From NCBI GenBank assembly GCA_963785755.1, contig CAWAXG010000013.1:682001-746000 (forward strand): a stretch of 64,000 bases of DNA, given 5' to 3'. The position numbers and the translations under genes are program-made. Source of the stretch: JACCXG01 sp963785755. GTDB taxonomy: Bacteria; Acidobacteriota; Vicinamibacteria; Vicinamibacterales; 2-12-FULL-66-21. A model generated the notes under the pieces. That model was not told where the DNA came from. It ran no database searches and was given only the letters and a program-made list of their open reading frames with translations. How positions within the stretch are numbered: the first letter of the stretch is position 1; every line of letters begins with the position of its first letter. Positions 1-9,565 of the stretch are shown here, piece after piece.

Positions 1-19
1 CAGGACCATCTGCTGACCC

Positions 20-1063
20 ATGGGTTCTTCGTCTGAAATGACGGCTTTCGTGGCATTCCGGGATGGACTCCGCCGGGTCAACGGGGCGCCGCTGGTTTTG
101 TTCGGGGCGGTCGGTCTGACGCTGCTCCTGGCGCTGCCGCTGTCGGTCGCGCTTCGAGGGATGCTCGAGGCGCACCTCGGACGGAGTGGCGCGGCCGAAG
201 CCGTCGCGGAGGGAGCCGATCACGACTGGTGGGAGGAGTTCACAGCGCAGGCCTCCGGGCTGGGAACCACGTTCACGCCGTCGATTATCGGTTTTGCAGC
301 GGTGCTGAAGAACACGGGGGGCCTGCTGGACAATCGGCCCCTGGCGGCAACCATCACCGGGGTGACGGTAGCCTGGCTCCTCCTGTGGTCGTTTCTGAGC
401 GGCGGCGTCCTGGATCGGTATGCACGGCAGCGGCCCACCCGAGCCCATGGCTTTTTCGCGGCGTGTGGCACACACTTCTGGCGGTTTCTGCGGTTGGGGA
501 TCGTTGCAGGGTTCGTCTACGTGGTCCTGTTCGGGACGGTGCACGACTCGATTTTCGGTACCGGATATGGCAGGTTCAGCCGCGATTTGACGAGTGAGCG
601 GACGGCGTTCGCGATCCGCATCGGGGCGTACGGTGTATTCTCAGCCCTTCTTGCATCCTTCGCCCTGCTGTTCGATTTCGCGCGCGTCCGGATTGTCGTC
701 GAAGACCGGCGCAGCGCGTTCGGTGCGCTCGTTGGCAGCGGCAAGTTCATCGCCCGTCATCTGCGACAGGTCTGCGGGCTGTTCGCATTGAACGGGCTCG
801 TGTTCGTGACCCTGATCGCTGTGTATGGAGTGCTGTCGCCGGGGGCGCCGCGTGCAGGGATGCAAATGGTGCTGGCGCTTGCCCTAGGGCAGGCCTATAT
901 CATTGGGCGTCACTATTTGAAGCTGCTGGTCTACGCCTCTGAAACATCGTTGTTTCAAGGAGTTCTTGCGCATGCGGCGTACTCCGCGGCGCCAGTGGTA
1001 ATCTGGCCGGATTCACCGGCAGTCGAAACGATCATCAACGCGGGGCCCACCGGGTCCCGCTGA
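20..1063 (+). CDS. Six-helix integral membrane protein of unknown function
   Basis: I do not recognise a named family. The 347-residue product has about six hydrophobic stretches, near residues 25-45, 107-130, 155-174, 203-225, 252-272 and 283-305, so it is probably an inner-membrane protein with cytoplasmic N- and C-termini. The layout (polar loop after helix 1, helix pairs after) resembles the DUF975/YciC-like 'integral membrane' proteins, but no diagnostic motif is visible. A second in-frame ATG at 38 could be the true start; the window edge prevents judging upstream signals. It ends 10 bases before the downstream response regulator, so co-transcription is likely. Confidence 0.65.
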   Translation: MGSSSEMTAFVAFRDGLRRVNGAPLVLFGAVGLTLLLALPLSVALRGMLEAHLGRSGAAEAVAEGADHDWWEEFTAQASGLGTTFTPSIIGFAAVLKNTGGLLDNRPLAATITGVTVAWLLLWSFLSGGVLDRYARQRPTRAHGFFAACGTHFWRFLRLGIVAGFVYVVLFGTVHDSIFGTGYGRFSRDLTSERTAFAIRIGAYGVFSALLASFALLFDFARVRIVVEDRRSAFGALVGSGKFIARHLRQVCGLFALNGLVFVTLIAVYGVLSPGAPRAGMQMVLALALGQAYIIGRHYLKLLVYASETSLFQGVLAHAAYSAAPVVIWPDSPAVETIINAGPTGSR

Positions 1064-1073
1064 CCGAACCCGC

Positions 1074-2120
1074 ATGCAGCACCGCATGTTCAAACACGCC
1101 CGGATCCTGATCATCGACGACGAATCGTCGAGCGTCGAGATCCTGCAGCGCCTGCTCGAGCGGAACGGGTTCGGGAGAATCGAGGCCACCACCGAGCCGC
1201 GTGAAGCCACCCAGCTCTACGTGAGGTATCGGCCCGATCTGATCCTGCTCGATCTCCATATGCCGAATATGGATGGGCTGGCGGTCATGGACCAGCTCAA
1301 CGAGATCGCCGAGGCGAGCTACCTGCCGATTCTGATGCTGACGGGAGACATGACCCCGGAAGCCCGGCAGGAGGCACTGTCGCGCGGCGCCAAGGACTTC
1401 GTGACCAAGCCGTTCCATGCCGACGAAGTCCTGCTGCGCATCCGCACCCTGCTCGAAACGCGATTCCTCTATTTCCAGGTTCAGAGCCAGAACCAGATCC
1501 TGGAAGCGAAGGTGCGCGAGCGGACGCGCGAGCTCGAGGCCGCCCAGATCGAAATCATCGAGCGTCTCGCGCGCGCCGCCGAGTTCCGCGACGACAATAC
1601 CGGCCAGCACACCGAACGCGTCGGCCAGATGGCCGCCCTGCTGGCGCGTCAGATGGGGCTGCCCGACCCGCAGGTCTCGCTCATCCGGCGCGCGGCGCCT
1701 CTCCATGATGTCGGAAAGATCGGCATTCCTGATTCGGTTCTGCTGAAGCTCGGCAAGCTCACGCTGGACGAATTCGAGCTGGTCAAGACGCACACGACGA
1801 TCGGGGCCCGGATACTCTCGGGGAGCCGGTTCGGCGTCCTGCGGCTCGCCGAGGAAATCGCCTTCAGTCACCACGAGCGCTGGGACGGCGATGGCTACGT
1901 CGGGATCATCCGCGATCAGATTCCCCTCGCCGGCCGGATCGTCGCCGTGGCTGACGTCTTCGATGCGCTGACGCAGAAGCGTCCCTACAAAGCGGCGTGG
2001 CCGATCGCCGAAGCCATCGCCGAAATCGAACGGCAGCGATCCCGCCAGTTCGACCCGGAGATCGTCGACGCGTTCCTCCACGTCATCGAGCAGCAGTCGC
2101 TCCGCGTGTCGAATTCCTAG
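1074..2120 (+). CDS. Response regulator with HD-GYP phosphodiesterase domain
   Basis: The N-terminal receiver domain (residues 8-125) shows the acidic pair D15/D16, the phosphoacceptor D60 in LILLDLHM and K112 in TKPF. A linking helix (about 135-165) leads to an HD-GYP domain with HDVGKIG at 211-217 and a second His pair at 266-267. The family (RpfG type) hydrolyses cyclic di-GMP, so this is probably a two-component output that lowers c-di-GMP. The signature Gly-Tyr-Pro reads GYV here (274-276); the metal-binding His and Asp residues appear intact, so activity is plausible. An ATG 12 bases further in is a possible alternative start. No cognate histidine kinase is adjacent. Confidence 0.93.
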   Translation: MQHRMFKHARILIIDDESSSVEILQRLLERNGFGRIEATTEPREATQLYVRYRPDLILLDLHMPNMDGLAVMDQLNEIAEASYLPILMLTGDMTPEARQEALSRGAKDFVTKPFHADEVLLRIRTLLETRFLYFQVQSQNQILEAKVRERTRELEAAQIEIIERLARAAEFRDDNTGQHTERVGQMAALLARQMGLPDPQVSLIRRAAPLHDVGKIGIPDSVLLKLGKLTLDEFELVKTHTTIGARILSGSRFGVLRLAEEIAFSHHERWDGDGYVGIIRDQIPLAGRIVAVADVFDALTQKRPYKAAWPIAEAIAEIERQRSRQFDPEIVDAFLHVIEQQSLRVSNS

Positions 2121-2144
2121 GCGGGTGCGGAGGCGGTCCTCGGC

Positions 2145-2936
2145 ATGCACACGCGATCGAAGGACATCGCCGGCTGGCTGCGTGAGCGCGTGGCGGCCGC
2201 CGGAGCCGGCGGCCTGGTCGTCGGGCTGAGCGGCGGACTCGATTCGGCGGTGGTCGCCCGCCTCTGCCAGATCGCGATGCCCGATGCCGCGGCCGGGGTC
2301 ATCATGCCCTGTCACAGCGACCCGCAGGACGAGATAGACGCGCGGCTGCTGGCCGACCACTTCAAGCTGACGACCGTCCGCATCGATCTCGCAGCCGCCT
2401 TCGATGATCTGGTCGGCGCGTTGAACGGCGCAGGGACGCAGCTGCCGCTCCGCACTTCCGCAGCCCAGCCTTCCGATGAGGTCGATTTGAAGGGACGCCT
2501 GCCGCTGGCGAACCTGAAGGCGCGCCTGCGCATGACGTCACTGTATTTCGTGGCGAATTCGCTGAACTACCTGGTCGCCGGAACGGGCAACCGCTGCGAG
2601 CTGACGATCGGCTACTTCACCAAGTACGGCGACGGCGCGGCCGACGTGCTGCCGATTGGCGATTTGCTGAAAAGCGAAGTCGTCGGCCTGGCGCGCGATC
2701 TGGGCGTTCCGGATGCGCTCATCGAGAAGCCGCCAAGCGCTGGCCTCTGGGCTGGTCAGACCGACGAACAGGAAATCGGGTTCACCTACCGGCAACTCGA
2801 GCGCTATCTGGCCGATGGACCGGAAGCAGTTCCACCGGCGCTGGCGCTGCGCATCGAGCGACTCGTTCGACAGACCTCTCACAAGCGCGCCATGGCCCCG
2901 ACGCCGGCATCGGACTCCATCAGCGCGGAACTGTAA
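2145..2936 (+). CDS. nadE: Ammonia-dependent NAD+ synthetase
   Basis: Catalyses the last step of NAD biosynthesis, amidating nicotinate adenine dinucleotide with ATP and ammonia in the cytoplasm. The 263-residue length fits the single-domain ammonia-dependent form; there is no N-terminal glutaminase domain. The ATP-pyrophosphatase P-loop SGGLDS lies at residues 29-34. The conserved GTGNRCELTIGYFTKYGDGAADVLPIGDL-type substrate region is complete (about residues 146-175), and KPPSAGLWAGQTDEQEIG follows, as in the family. It begins 24 bases after the HD-GYP gene and may share its transcript. Confidence 0.95.
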   Translation: MHTRSKDIAGWLRERVAAAGAGGLVVGLSGGLDSAVVARLCQIAMPDAAAGVIMPCHSDPQDEIDARLLADHFKLTTVRIDLAAAFDDLVGALNGAGTQLPLRTSAAQPSDEVDLKGRLPLANLKARLRMTSLYFVANSLNYLVAGTGNRCELTIGYFTKYGDGAADVLPIGDLLKSEVVGLARDLGVPDALIEKPPSAGLWAGQTDEQEIGFTYRQLERYLADGPEAVPPALALRIERLVRQTSHKRAMAPTPASDSISAEL

Positions 2937-2941
2937 TCACT

Positions 2942-2964
2942 GGGGATCGGGGATCAGGGAAAGG
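2942..2964. repeat. Short 7-base tandem repeat between convergent genes
   Basis: GGGGATC occurs twice head to tail followed by a degenerate third unit AGGGAAA, in the 30-base gap between the nadE stop and the stop of the convergent transporter gene. It matches the 7-base periodicity of larger arrays elsewhere in this window (35540, 56274), but with different unit sequence. Too short to stand alone. Confidence 0.45.
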
Positions 2965-2966
2965 CT

Positions 2967-5798
2967 TCAGCCCGCACCGACGCCAGTATCGAGATCGGCG
3001 GGAGCCGGATGCTGTGGATCCAGCAGCGCCCCGGAATCGCCTGCCAGCCGTGCCCGCGCCACGGCAACCGACTGCCGCACGAGCGGGTCGTCCGCCGCTT
3101 CGTAGCGCTTGAGCTCGGGCGCCAGCGAGCGCAGCTGCAGCGTACCCACCGCATGGATCGCACACGATCGGAGCCAGGGGTCGTCGCTTGCGAGCATCGT
3201 CGCGACCGACTGTTGCGCCGTGACGAGCGGGGCGCCAACCAGGGTGTTTCCCAGCTCGATGCGCTCGTCGAGCGTGACGTGAGAATCCAGGAGCGGCACG
3301 AGGACGTGGCGCAGCTCCGGCTTCAACACGTTGTCGAGGAATTCCAGCGCGTTCGCGCGCACGATGGGATTCGACGATCGCACGCCGACATAGGCATCGT
3401 GGAGCCCGGCCTGCGGGAACAGCAGCGCCATCAGCCGGAAGATGCGCTCCAGCTCCTGCTCCATCGAGTGTCGCAGCCCTTCGAGCGCCGGGTCGTCGTC
3501 CTTCAGCTGCGTGCGCAGCGGACCGAGCACCTGGTACGAGCGGTAATGTCCGGCGATTTCGGCGGCCAGCAGCAGCTCGACGACGGTGGGATCGATCTGG
3601 ATGTCGGGGCGGACGTTCCGGAGCTTGTTGAGTGACGCGATGATCCGGTGGCGGACGGTCCCGTCGGATTCCAGCAGGCTGTCGACGAGGGCACGCTCGG
3701 CTTCCGCCGTGGCGATCCGAGCCAGGACGGACGGCAGCTCCCGGCGCACGTCGACGCTCACGTCATCGTTGCGCAGCGTGACCGCCACCTGAGGGACGAC
3801 GACGTTGCCGAATCTCGCCAGCGCATCCGCGACGTCGTCGGTGATGTCCTGCCGGCCGAGCGCCATGATGAGCGTCGGCACGAGCTCCTCGCGGGCGATG
3901 CGGTGCGCCGACCGCACGGCCTGACGGGCGACATCCGCGTCCTCGTCGGTGATGAGCGGATGGAGAAGGTCGATCAGGTTGGGATCGCCGATCGTCCCGA
4001 TCAGACGCGCCGCCTCGGTCCGGTCGCGCTGCCCTTCCGCGCCGGCGCTCGTCGCCATGCCCTCGAGGATGACGCGCGCCGCCTCGAGATTCTGCGATCT
4101 GCCCGGCGCCGCCAGGAACGCCGCGGCGCCGGCTCTGATCGAAAAATCCTGGAAATCGCCGAGCTCCTGAATCTGCCGGAGGGGATCGATGCCGGCTTCC
4201 CGTGACAGATACAACAGCGCTTCGGTACGGACACCGATGTCCGGATCGCGCAGCATCAGAGGCACGCGTTCGGCGATATCGTCATCGCCTCCGGCGCTGA
4301 GGATGGCGAGCGCCCGGCGGCGGATCTCGGGGTCGGGATGCGTCAGCAGCGGACGCAGCGCGACGTGCCAGCGGCGCGAATGCTGGCCCTCGATCAGATC
4401 GAGGGCGTAGCGGACTTCGGTTGGATTCGACGCGGCGAGCTTCAGCCTGAGAACGTCGGCCGCGGTCCGTTCGGAGCCCGCGGTCATGTCGCGCTCGGTA
4501 TCGATGCGGTGGCGATGAATGCTGTCCTGGATCGTCCGTACGTATTCGCCACGCAACCGCCACACCAGCGCGAGCCAGATGGTCAACGTGACCATGTTCA
4601 CCGCGGCAGTGCCGCGGAGGCCGAAATGCAGGCCGGGCAGCATGAAAAAGCCCTGCGTGGTCAAACCCAGGAGCACGGCGCCGACGGCGTCAGCTGTCCG
4701 ATTGACCACGATGTCGATCGCATTCTTCACGTGGATGCGCTTGCCCGGTGAAATCGGCAGGTAGAGGAGCTCGTAGGTCGCCTTGTCCAGCGAGAAGCGC
4801 AGGCCCTGGTCGGCCGCATTCGTGAGCAGCACGGGCCAGAACCCCGCGACGAGCAGGATCAGCAGGTTGCCGGTCGTGAGTGCCAGCGGGAGCGCCAGGA
4901 TCGTCGCGGCCAGTCCCCAGGTGCGGAGCATGCGGCCGGTGACGAGCAGCTGCAGCAGGAAGCTGACGATGCCAAGCGCGGTATTGAACGTCCCGAAGAA
5001 GCGCGTCAGCGCCGTCGTATCGGCGCCGAATTGCTGTCCGGCGACGACGTTGAGCTGGAACGCCGTCCATTGCGTGGCGATCGCGACCACGAAGACCAGT
5101 CCTGCAATCAATCGCAGATACGGACTCTCGACGATCTCCTGCCACGTTTCAGAGAACGGACGCGAGATCGGCCGTCCGCGGCGCGCCAATCCGGTGCGCC
5201 GGATCGTGAAGTTGGCGAAGGTCACGATCGCGGCGGCGAGGAGGATCAGCGCCGCGAGGACGAGCATCAGGTTCACCGGACCGCCAAGGGGCTCGACGAG
5301 GTACCGGGCCAGGACGCCGCCGGTGATCGCGCCGAGCGACGCGCCCGAGCCGACCAGCCCGAAGAGCCGCTTCGCCTGCCGGGTATCGAACAGGGAATTC
5401 GCGAAACTCCACGCCTGAACCGGCGCAATCACGCCAAAACAGTTGACCCACACATAGAAGATGCCCGGCAGCAGCTCGAACCGGCGGTAGCGGAAGGCGA
5501 ACCAGAAACCCAGGACGTTGAGACTGAAGAAGATCAGCGTGCCGACCGTCACCGTGCGCGAGCCAAAGCGGGCTGCAACCCGGGTGTAAACGGGCACGAA
5601 AATCGACAGCGCCAGGGGGACGGCGGCATAGACATAGACCAGCGCGTACGGGCCGTGCTGGCCGAGGAACAGGCCATTCCTGATGGGTTTCGCCAGCAGA
5701 AAGGCGGCGACGACGATCGAGATGTAGAGGAAAGTGAGGAGGACCGCTAGTCCCTCGCCGGGCCTGACATCCAGGAACCGACGCACCCGCTGGAGCAT
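2967..5798 (-). CDS. ATP/ADP-translocase-like MFS membrane protein with C-terminal HEAT repeats
   Basis: Residues about 1-420 form a 12-helix membrane domain like the nucleotide transporter (TLC/Npt) branch of the major facilitator superfamily; KPIRNGLFL near residue 37 corresponds to the conserved first-helix motif of that family. Residues about 440-920 are a soluble array of HEAT-like units (for example LTHPDPEIRRRALAIL and LMLRDPDIGVRTEALLYL). It is divergently arranged with, and clearly paralogous to, the gene at 5848, but lacks the cyclic-nucleotide-binding tail. Whether it moves nucleotides cannot be told from sequence; the HEAT scaffold suggests a sensory or protein-binding role. The two start codons are only 49 bases apart. 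Confidence 0.85.
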   Translation of the reverse strand: MLQRVRRFLDVRPGEGLAVLLTFLYISIVVAAFLLAKPIRNGLFLGQHGPYALVYVYAAVPLALSIFVPVYTRVAARFGSRTVTVGTLIFFSLNVLGFWFAFRYRRFELLPGIFYVWVNCFGVIAPVQAWSFANSLFDTRQAKRLFGLVGSGASLGAITGGVLARYLVEPLGGPVNLMLVLAALILLAAAIVTFANFTIRRTGLARRGRPISRPFSETWQEIVESPYLRLIAGLVFVVAIATQWTAFQLNVVAGQQFGADTTALTRFFGTFNTALGIVSFLLQLLVTGRMLRTWGLAATILALPLALTTGNLLILLVAGFWPVLLTNAADQGLRFSLDKATYELLYLPISPGKRIHVKNAIDIVVNRTADAVGAVLLGLTTQGFFMLPGLHFGLRGTAAVNMVTLTIWLALVWRLRGEYVRTIQDSIHRHRIDTERDMTAGSERTAADVLRLKLAASNPTEVRYALDLIEGQHSRRWHVALRPLLTHPDPEIRRRALAILSAGGDDDIAERVPLMLRDPDIGVRTEALLYLSREAGIDPLRQIQELGDFQDFSIRAGAAAFLAAPGRSQNLEAARVILEGMATSAGAEGQRDRTEAARLIGTIGDPNLIDLLHPLITDEDADVARQAVRSAHRIAREELVPTLIMALGRQDITDDVADALARFGNVVVPQVAVTLRNDDVSVDVRRELPSVLARIATAEAERALVDSLLESDGTVRHRIIASLNKLRNVRPDIQIDPTVVELLLAAEIAGHYRSYQVLGPLRTQLKDDDPALEGLRHSMEQELERIFRLMALLFPQAGLHDAYVGVRSSNPIVRANALEFLDNVLKPELRHVLVPLLDSHVTLDERIELGNTLVGAPLVTAQQSVATMLASDDPWLRSCAIHAVGTLQLRSLAPELKRYEAADDPLVRQSVAVARARLAGDSGALLDPQHPAPADLDTGVGAG

Positions 5799-5847
5799 GG
5801 ATACCGCAGTTTACTTCAGGTTACGCATACCATAGGCTTTTGTCCCC

Positions 5848-8800
5848 ATGTCTCTGCAACGCCTCCTGGCGCCCATCGTCGAAGTCCGGAAGGAAGAAGG
5901 CCTTACGGCCTTCTTGATGTTCTCCTATTCGTTCACGGCGATGACCGCGTACAACGCGATCAAGCCGCTCACGCGGTCGAAATTCATCTCCGATCTGGGC
6001 GCCGACAATCTTCCGTACGTGCTGCTGGCGTCAGGATTCATCATCGGCGTCCTGATGACCGGCTACGCCTGGGTGATGTCGCGGCTGCCTCAGCGATGGG
6101 GCATCTCGCTGATGCAGGTGGGGCTGGCCGGCGTTCTGCTGGCCTTCTTCGCGCTGTTCCGAACCAACGCGTCATGGGCGTCGGCCGCGTTCTACGTGCT
6201 CGCGAACCTGATGGGCGTGCTGCTGATCAGCCAGTTCTGGACGGTCGCCAACCTCGTCTACGACCCGCGCCAGGCGAAGCGGCTGTTCGGGTTCATCGGC
6301 GGCGGCGCGCCGCTCGGCGGCGTAGCGGGGTCCGCGCTCGCAACCAACGCCGAGCGTCTCGGATCCGCAAATCTGCTGCTGATCAGCGCCGCGTTGATGA
6401 TCATGTGCGCCGCCCTGGTCGGGTACATCGCAGCCCGCGAACACATGCAGGCCGATCCCACGACGCTGAAACCGAAAGAGGAGAAAGGCGTCAGCCTGAC
6501 CGAGGCGTTCACGCTGCTGAGGCAGTCGAAGCATCTGCAGATCATCGCGCTCGTCATCAGCTTTGCCTCGATCGGCGCGGCCGTCATCGAGCAGCAGTTG
6601 AACATGGCCGCGGCAGCGGCAAAGGGCGCCGGATCCACGGACGCCATCACCGCCTTCCTCGCGCAGGTCGCGCTCTGGACGTCCACGATCGCGTTCGTCA
6701 TCCAGGTCTGGCTGACGAGCAAGATTCATCGCTATCTCGGGATCGGTTTCGCGCTCCTCGTCCTGCCGTTCAGCATGGGCTCGACCGCCCTGGTGATGCT
6801 GTTGAATGCCGCCCTCTGGGCGCCGGCCCTCGCCCGGGTGATCGATCAGTCGCTGCGCTACACGGTGGACAAGACCACGCGCGAGATCCTGTTCCTGCCG
6901 CTGCCTGCGGACATCAAGCTGCAGGCCAAGTCGTTCGTCGACGTCACGGTCGATCGCGTCGCCAAGGCGGCCGGCGCGCTGCTGCTGCTCGTACTGGTCA
7001 AGCCGTGGGGACTCAACTTCAACTGGCAGCGGCTCAGCATCGCCAGCCTGATCATGGTGGGCCTGTGGATCGTCATGTCGATCACCGCCAAACGCGGGTA
7101 TCTGGCCGCGTTCCGGCGCAGCATCGAACGGCGCGATCTCGCGCCGGCGGAAGTGCGGCTCGACGCGGCGGATCTGTCGACGATCGAGACGCTGGTCCAG
7201 GAGCTCGCCAATCCCGACCCGGGCCGCGTCGTCTACGCCATCGACGTGCTCGAGTCGCTCGACAAGCGCAGCCTCGTGACGCCGCTGCTGCTCTACCACG
7301 AATCGCCGAAAGTGCGCGCCCGCGCGCTCGGTGCCCTCGCCGAGGCGCGGACGGACCTGGCGAAGAAGTGGGTGCCCAATATCCGGAAACTGGTGAGCGA
7401 TCCTGATTCCGCGGTGCGCGCCCGCGCGATTGCGGCGCTCGGCGCCATCAGCAACGAGGACGCGGCGTCACTGGCGCGGCCGATGCTGAGCGACCCCGAT
7501 CCTCGAATCCGGGCCACCGCCGCCGCCGCACTGGCGTCGAGCACTCGCAGTGACGATGTCGACGCCGCCGAGGCCGCGCTCGTCAGCATCATCACGGATA
7601 CGTCCGATGCGTCGCGCCATGCCCGTCGGGACGTCGCGGGCGCGATCCGGCAGGCATCGCAGCCGCGGTTCCACCGGCTGCTGATCCCGTTGCTCTACGA
7701 TCCGGCACCCGACGTCGCGGACGAAGCCATGGAGAGCGTCCGCGCCGCCGGCACGGATGATTTCGTGTTCGTGCCGACCTTGATTGCGCTGCTGCGCCAT
7801 CGCCGACTGAAAGGCAGCGCGCGGATGGTGCTCGTCAGCTATGGCGAGGCGGTGGTCGACGTGCTCGCCCACTTCATGCGCGATCCCGACGAGGACATCT
7901 GGGTACGCCGCCACATTCCGTCGACCCTGGCGCTCATTCCCAGTCAGAAGGCGGTCGACGTGCTTGCGGCAATGCTGGAAGACCCCGACGGCTTCCTGCG
8001 CTACAAGGCCGTGTCGGCGCTCGAACGGCTCCGCCGGACCCAGGACACGCTCACGTTCCCGCAGGAGACGATCGAGAAGCTGGTCGTCGGCGAGAGCCGC
8101 CGCTACTTCAATTACCTGTCGCTGTCCGACAACGTCTTCGGCAAGAAACGTCTTCCGGGCGGCTCGCTCCTGGCGCTCGCGCTCGAGCAGAAGATGCAGC
8201 GGACGAAGAACCGGATTTACCGGCTGCTCGCCCTGATTTATCCCTGGCGCGACATCGATGCCGCTCAGTGGACGCTGGAAAACGGGGATGCCCGCGGACG
8301 GGCCAGCGCCTCCGAATATCTCGACAACATCCTCACCGGCCAGCTCAGAAAGCGAACCATGCCGGTCCTCGAGGATTTGCCGCTCGACGAGAAGGTCCGC
8401 CGCGGCAACGTCCTGCTCAAGACGCGGCCGCGGGATCTCGACGAGACCCTGCTGCAGCTGATCAACGACGACGATCAGGTCATAGCGGCCGCGGCCATCG
8501 ATGTCGCGGCGCAGCACAAGGTGTGGACACTGGCCGACGATATCGAGCACGTGCTGGCCCACCGGGATGCGCGGGACTGGTACGTGTTCGAGACCGCGTC
8601 ATGGGCGCTCGCCGAGAAGCGCATGCCCGCCGAACGCAGGCGCGAGCTCTGGCACGAGCCGCTGCCCGCGGCGGAACTGGCGTCGCGGTTGCGCGAGCTG
8701 CCACTCTTCGCGTCGGTCACCGTCGACGAGCTGTTCCGGATGGCGGCCGCCGCGAAACAGGTCCGCCACGATCCCGGAGCTGTGCTCCTGCAGGAAGGCG

Positions 8801-9531
8801 CGGTGCCGACGACCATCCACTTTCTGCTCGACGGCCGCGTTATCGGATCGAGCCGCGACGGCGCGCCACGGACGGTTGCCGCTCCCATGGCGCTCGGATT
8901 CGCCGAGGCCCTGTCGGGGACGCCCATGCCGGAATCGATGCGGACCGAGGGGATCGCGGTCACGCTCGCGATGACTGCCGAGGAACTGCAGACATTGCTC
9001 GCCGACAACACGGATCTCGTCAGCGGCCTGTTCACGACGCTGTCCGATTCCATGGCCGGCGCCCAGGCTCCGGTCGAGCCGACCCGCGCCAGCGCGGAGT
9101 TCGAGCAGCTCGCAGACAGCGGGTTGACCCCGGTCGAGAAGGTGCTCGCCTTGCAGCGGGTCCCGCTCCTGTCTCGAGTGTCGGCGGATGAAATGCGGCT
9201 CATCGCCGACCTCACGCAGACCGTGACGATGAAGGCGGCCAGCCCGCTGTTCGCGGAGTCGTCCGCGCCCGCGATGTGGGTGATCCTGACGGGTGAAGTG
9301 TCGGTGGAGAATCGGGCCGCGGGAGAGACCGCGACCGCGCGCGGCGGAGATGTCGTCGGCGCGATCACGACCATGGCCGGCCGGCCGCTCGGCCGATCCG
9401 CCGACGTGCTCCGGGGCGGCGTGGCGCTGAAGCTCGAACGCGACGATCTCTTCGGCCTTCTTGGCGAACGGCCCGAGCTCTTGAGACAGATCTTCTCGGG
9501 GATGTTCAGGCCACAGCCGGTGCGCGTCTAG
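5848..9531 (+). CDS. ATP/ADP-translocase-like membrane protein with HEAT repeats and two cyclic-nucleotide-binding-like domains
   Basis: A 1227-residue paralogue of the divergent neighbour. The N-terminal membrane domain (about 1-430) has NAIKPLTRSKFI in helix 1, aligned with the KPIRNG motif of the other protein. HEAT-like repeats occupy about 440-940 (such as LVSDPDSAVRARAIAALGAI). Two cNMP-binding-like folds follow, about 955-1075 (LRELPLFASVTVDELFRMA) and 1110-1220 (LQRVPLLSRVSADEMRLIA). The second keeps a GRSA stretch near the phosphate-binding cassette; neither keeps the full FGE..R.A signature, so ligand binding is uncertain. Known relatives with this architecture exist in several phyla, but function is unproven. 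It probably couples a transporter-like membrane core to a cytoplasmic sensor. Confidence 0.87.
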   Translation: MSLQRLLAPIVEVRKEEGLTAFLMFSYSFTAMTAYNAIKPLTRSKFISDLGADNLPYVLLASGFIIGVLMTGYAWVMSRLPQRWGISLMQVGLAGVLLAFFALFRTNASWASAAFYVLANLMGVLLISQFWTVANLVYDPRQAKRLFGFIGGGAPLGGVAGSALATNAERLGSANLLLISAALMIMCAALVGYIAAREHMQADPTTLKPKEEKGVSLTEAFTLLRQSKHLQIIALVISFASIGAAVIEQQLNMAAAAAKGAGSTDAITAFLAQVALWTSTIAFVIQVWLTSKIHRYLGIGFALLVLPFSMGSTALVMLLNAALWAPALARVIDQSLRYTVDKTTREILFLPLPADIKLQAKSFVDVTVDRVAKAAGALLLLVLVKPWGLNFNWQRLSIASLIMVGLWIVMSITAKRGYLAAFRRSIERRDLAPAEVRLDAADLSTIETLVQELANPDPGRVVYAIDVLESLDKRSLVTPLLLYHESPKVRARALGALAEARTDLAKKWVPNIRKLVSDPDSAVRARAIAALGAISNEDAASLARPMLSDPDPRIRATAAAALASSTRSDDVDAAEAALVSIITDTSDASRHARRDVAGAIRQASQPRFHRLLIPLLYDPAPDVADEAMESVRAAGTDDFVFVPTLIALLRHRRLKGSARMVLVSYGEAVVDVLAHFMRDPDEDIWVRRHIPSTLALIPSQKAVDVLAAMLEDPDGFLRYKAVSALERLRRTQDTLTFPQETIEKLVVGESRRYFNYLSLSDNVFGKKRLPGGSLLALALEQKMQRTKNRIYRLLALIYPWRDIDAAQWTLENGDARGRASASEYLDNILTGQLRKRTMPVLEDLPLDEKVRRGNVLLKTRPRDLDETLLQLINDDDQVIAAAAIDVAAQHKVWTLADDIEHVLAHRDARDWYVFETASWALAEKRMPAERRRELWHEPLPAAELASRLRELPLFASVTVDELFRMAAAAKQVRHDPGAVLLQEGAVPTTIHFLLDGRVIGSSRDGAPRTVAAPMALGFAEALSGTPMPESMRTEGIAVTLAMTAEELQTLLADNTDLVSGLFTTLSDSMAGAQAPVEPTRASAEFEQLADSGLTPVEKVLALQRVPLLSRVSADEMRLIADLTQTVTMKAASPLFAESSAPAMWVILTGEVSVENRAAGETATARGGDVVGAITTMAGRPLGRSADVLRGGVALKLERDDLFGLLGERPELLRQIFSGMFRPQPVRV

Positions 9532-9565
9532 AGGAGCTGCGCGGGAGGCGAGCCGTTCGAACGGC

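Noticed and set aside
1035..2360. Long minus-strand frame across the HD-GYP and nadE genes
   Set aside because: Antisense shadow; the plus-strand products are well-conserved enzymes.
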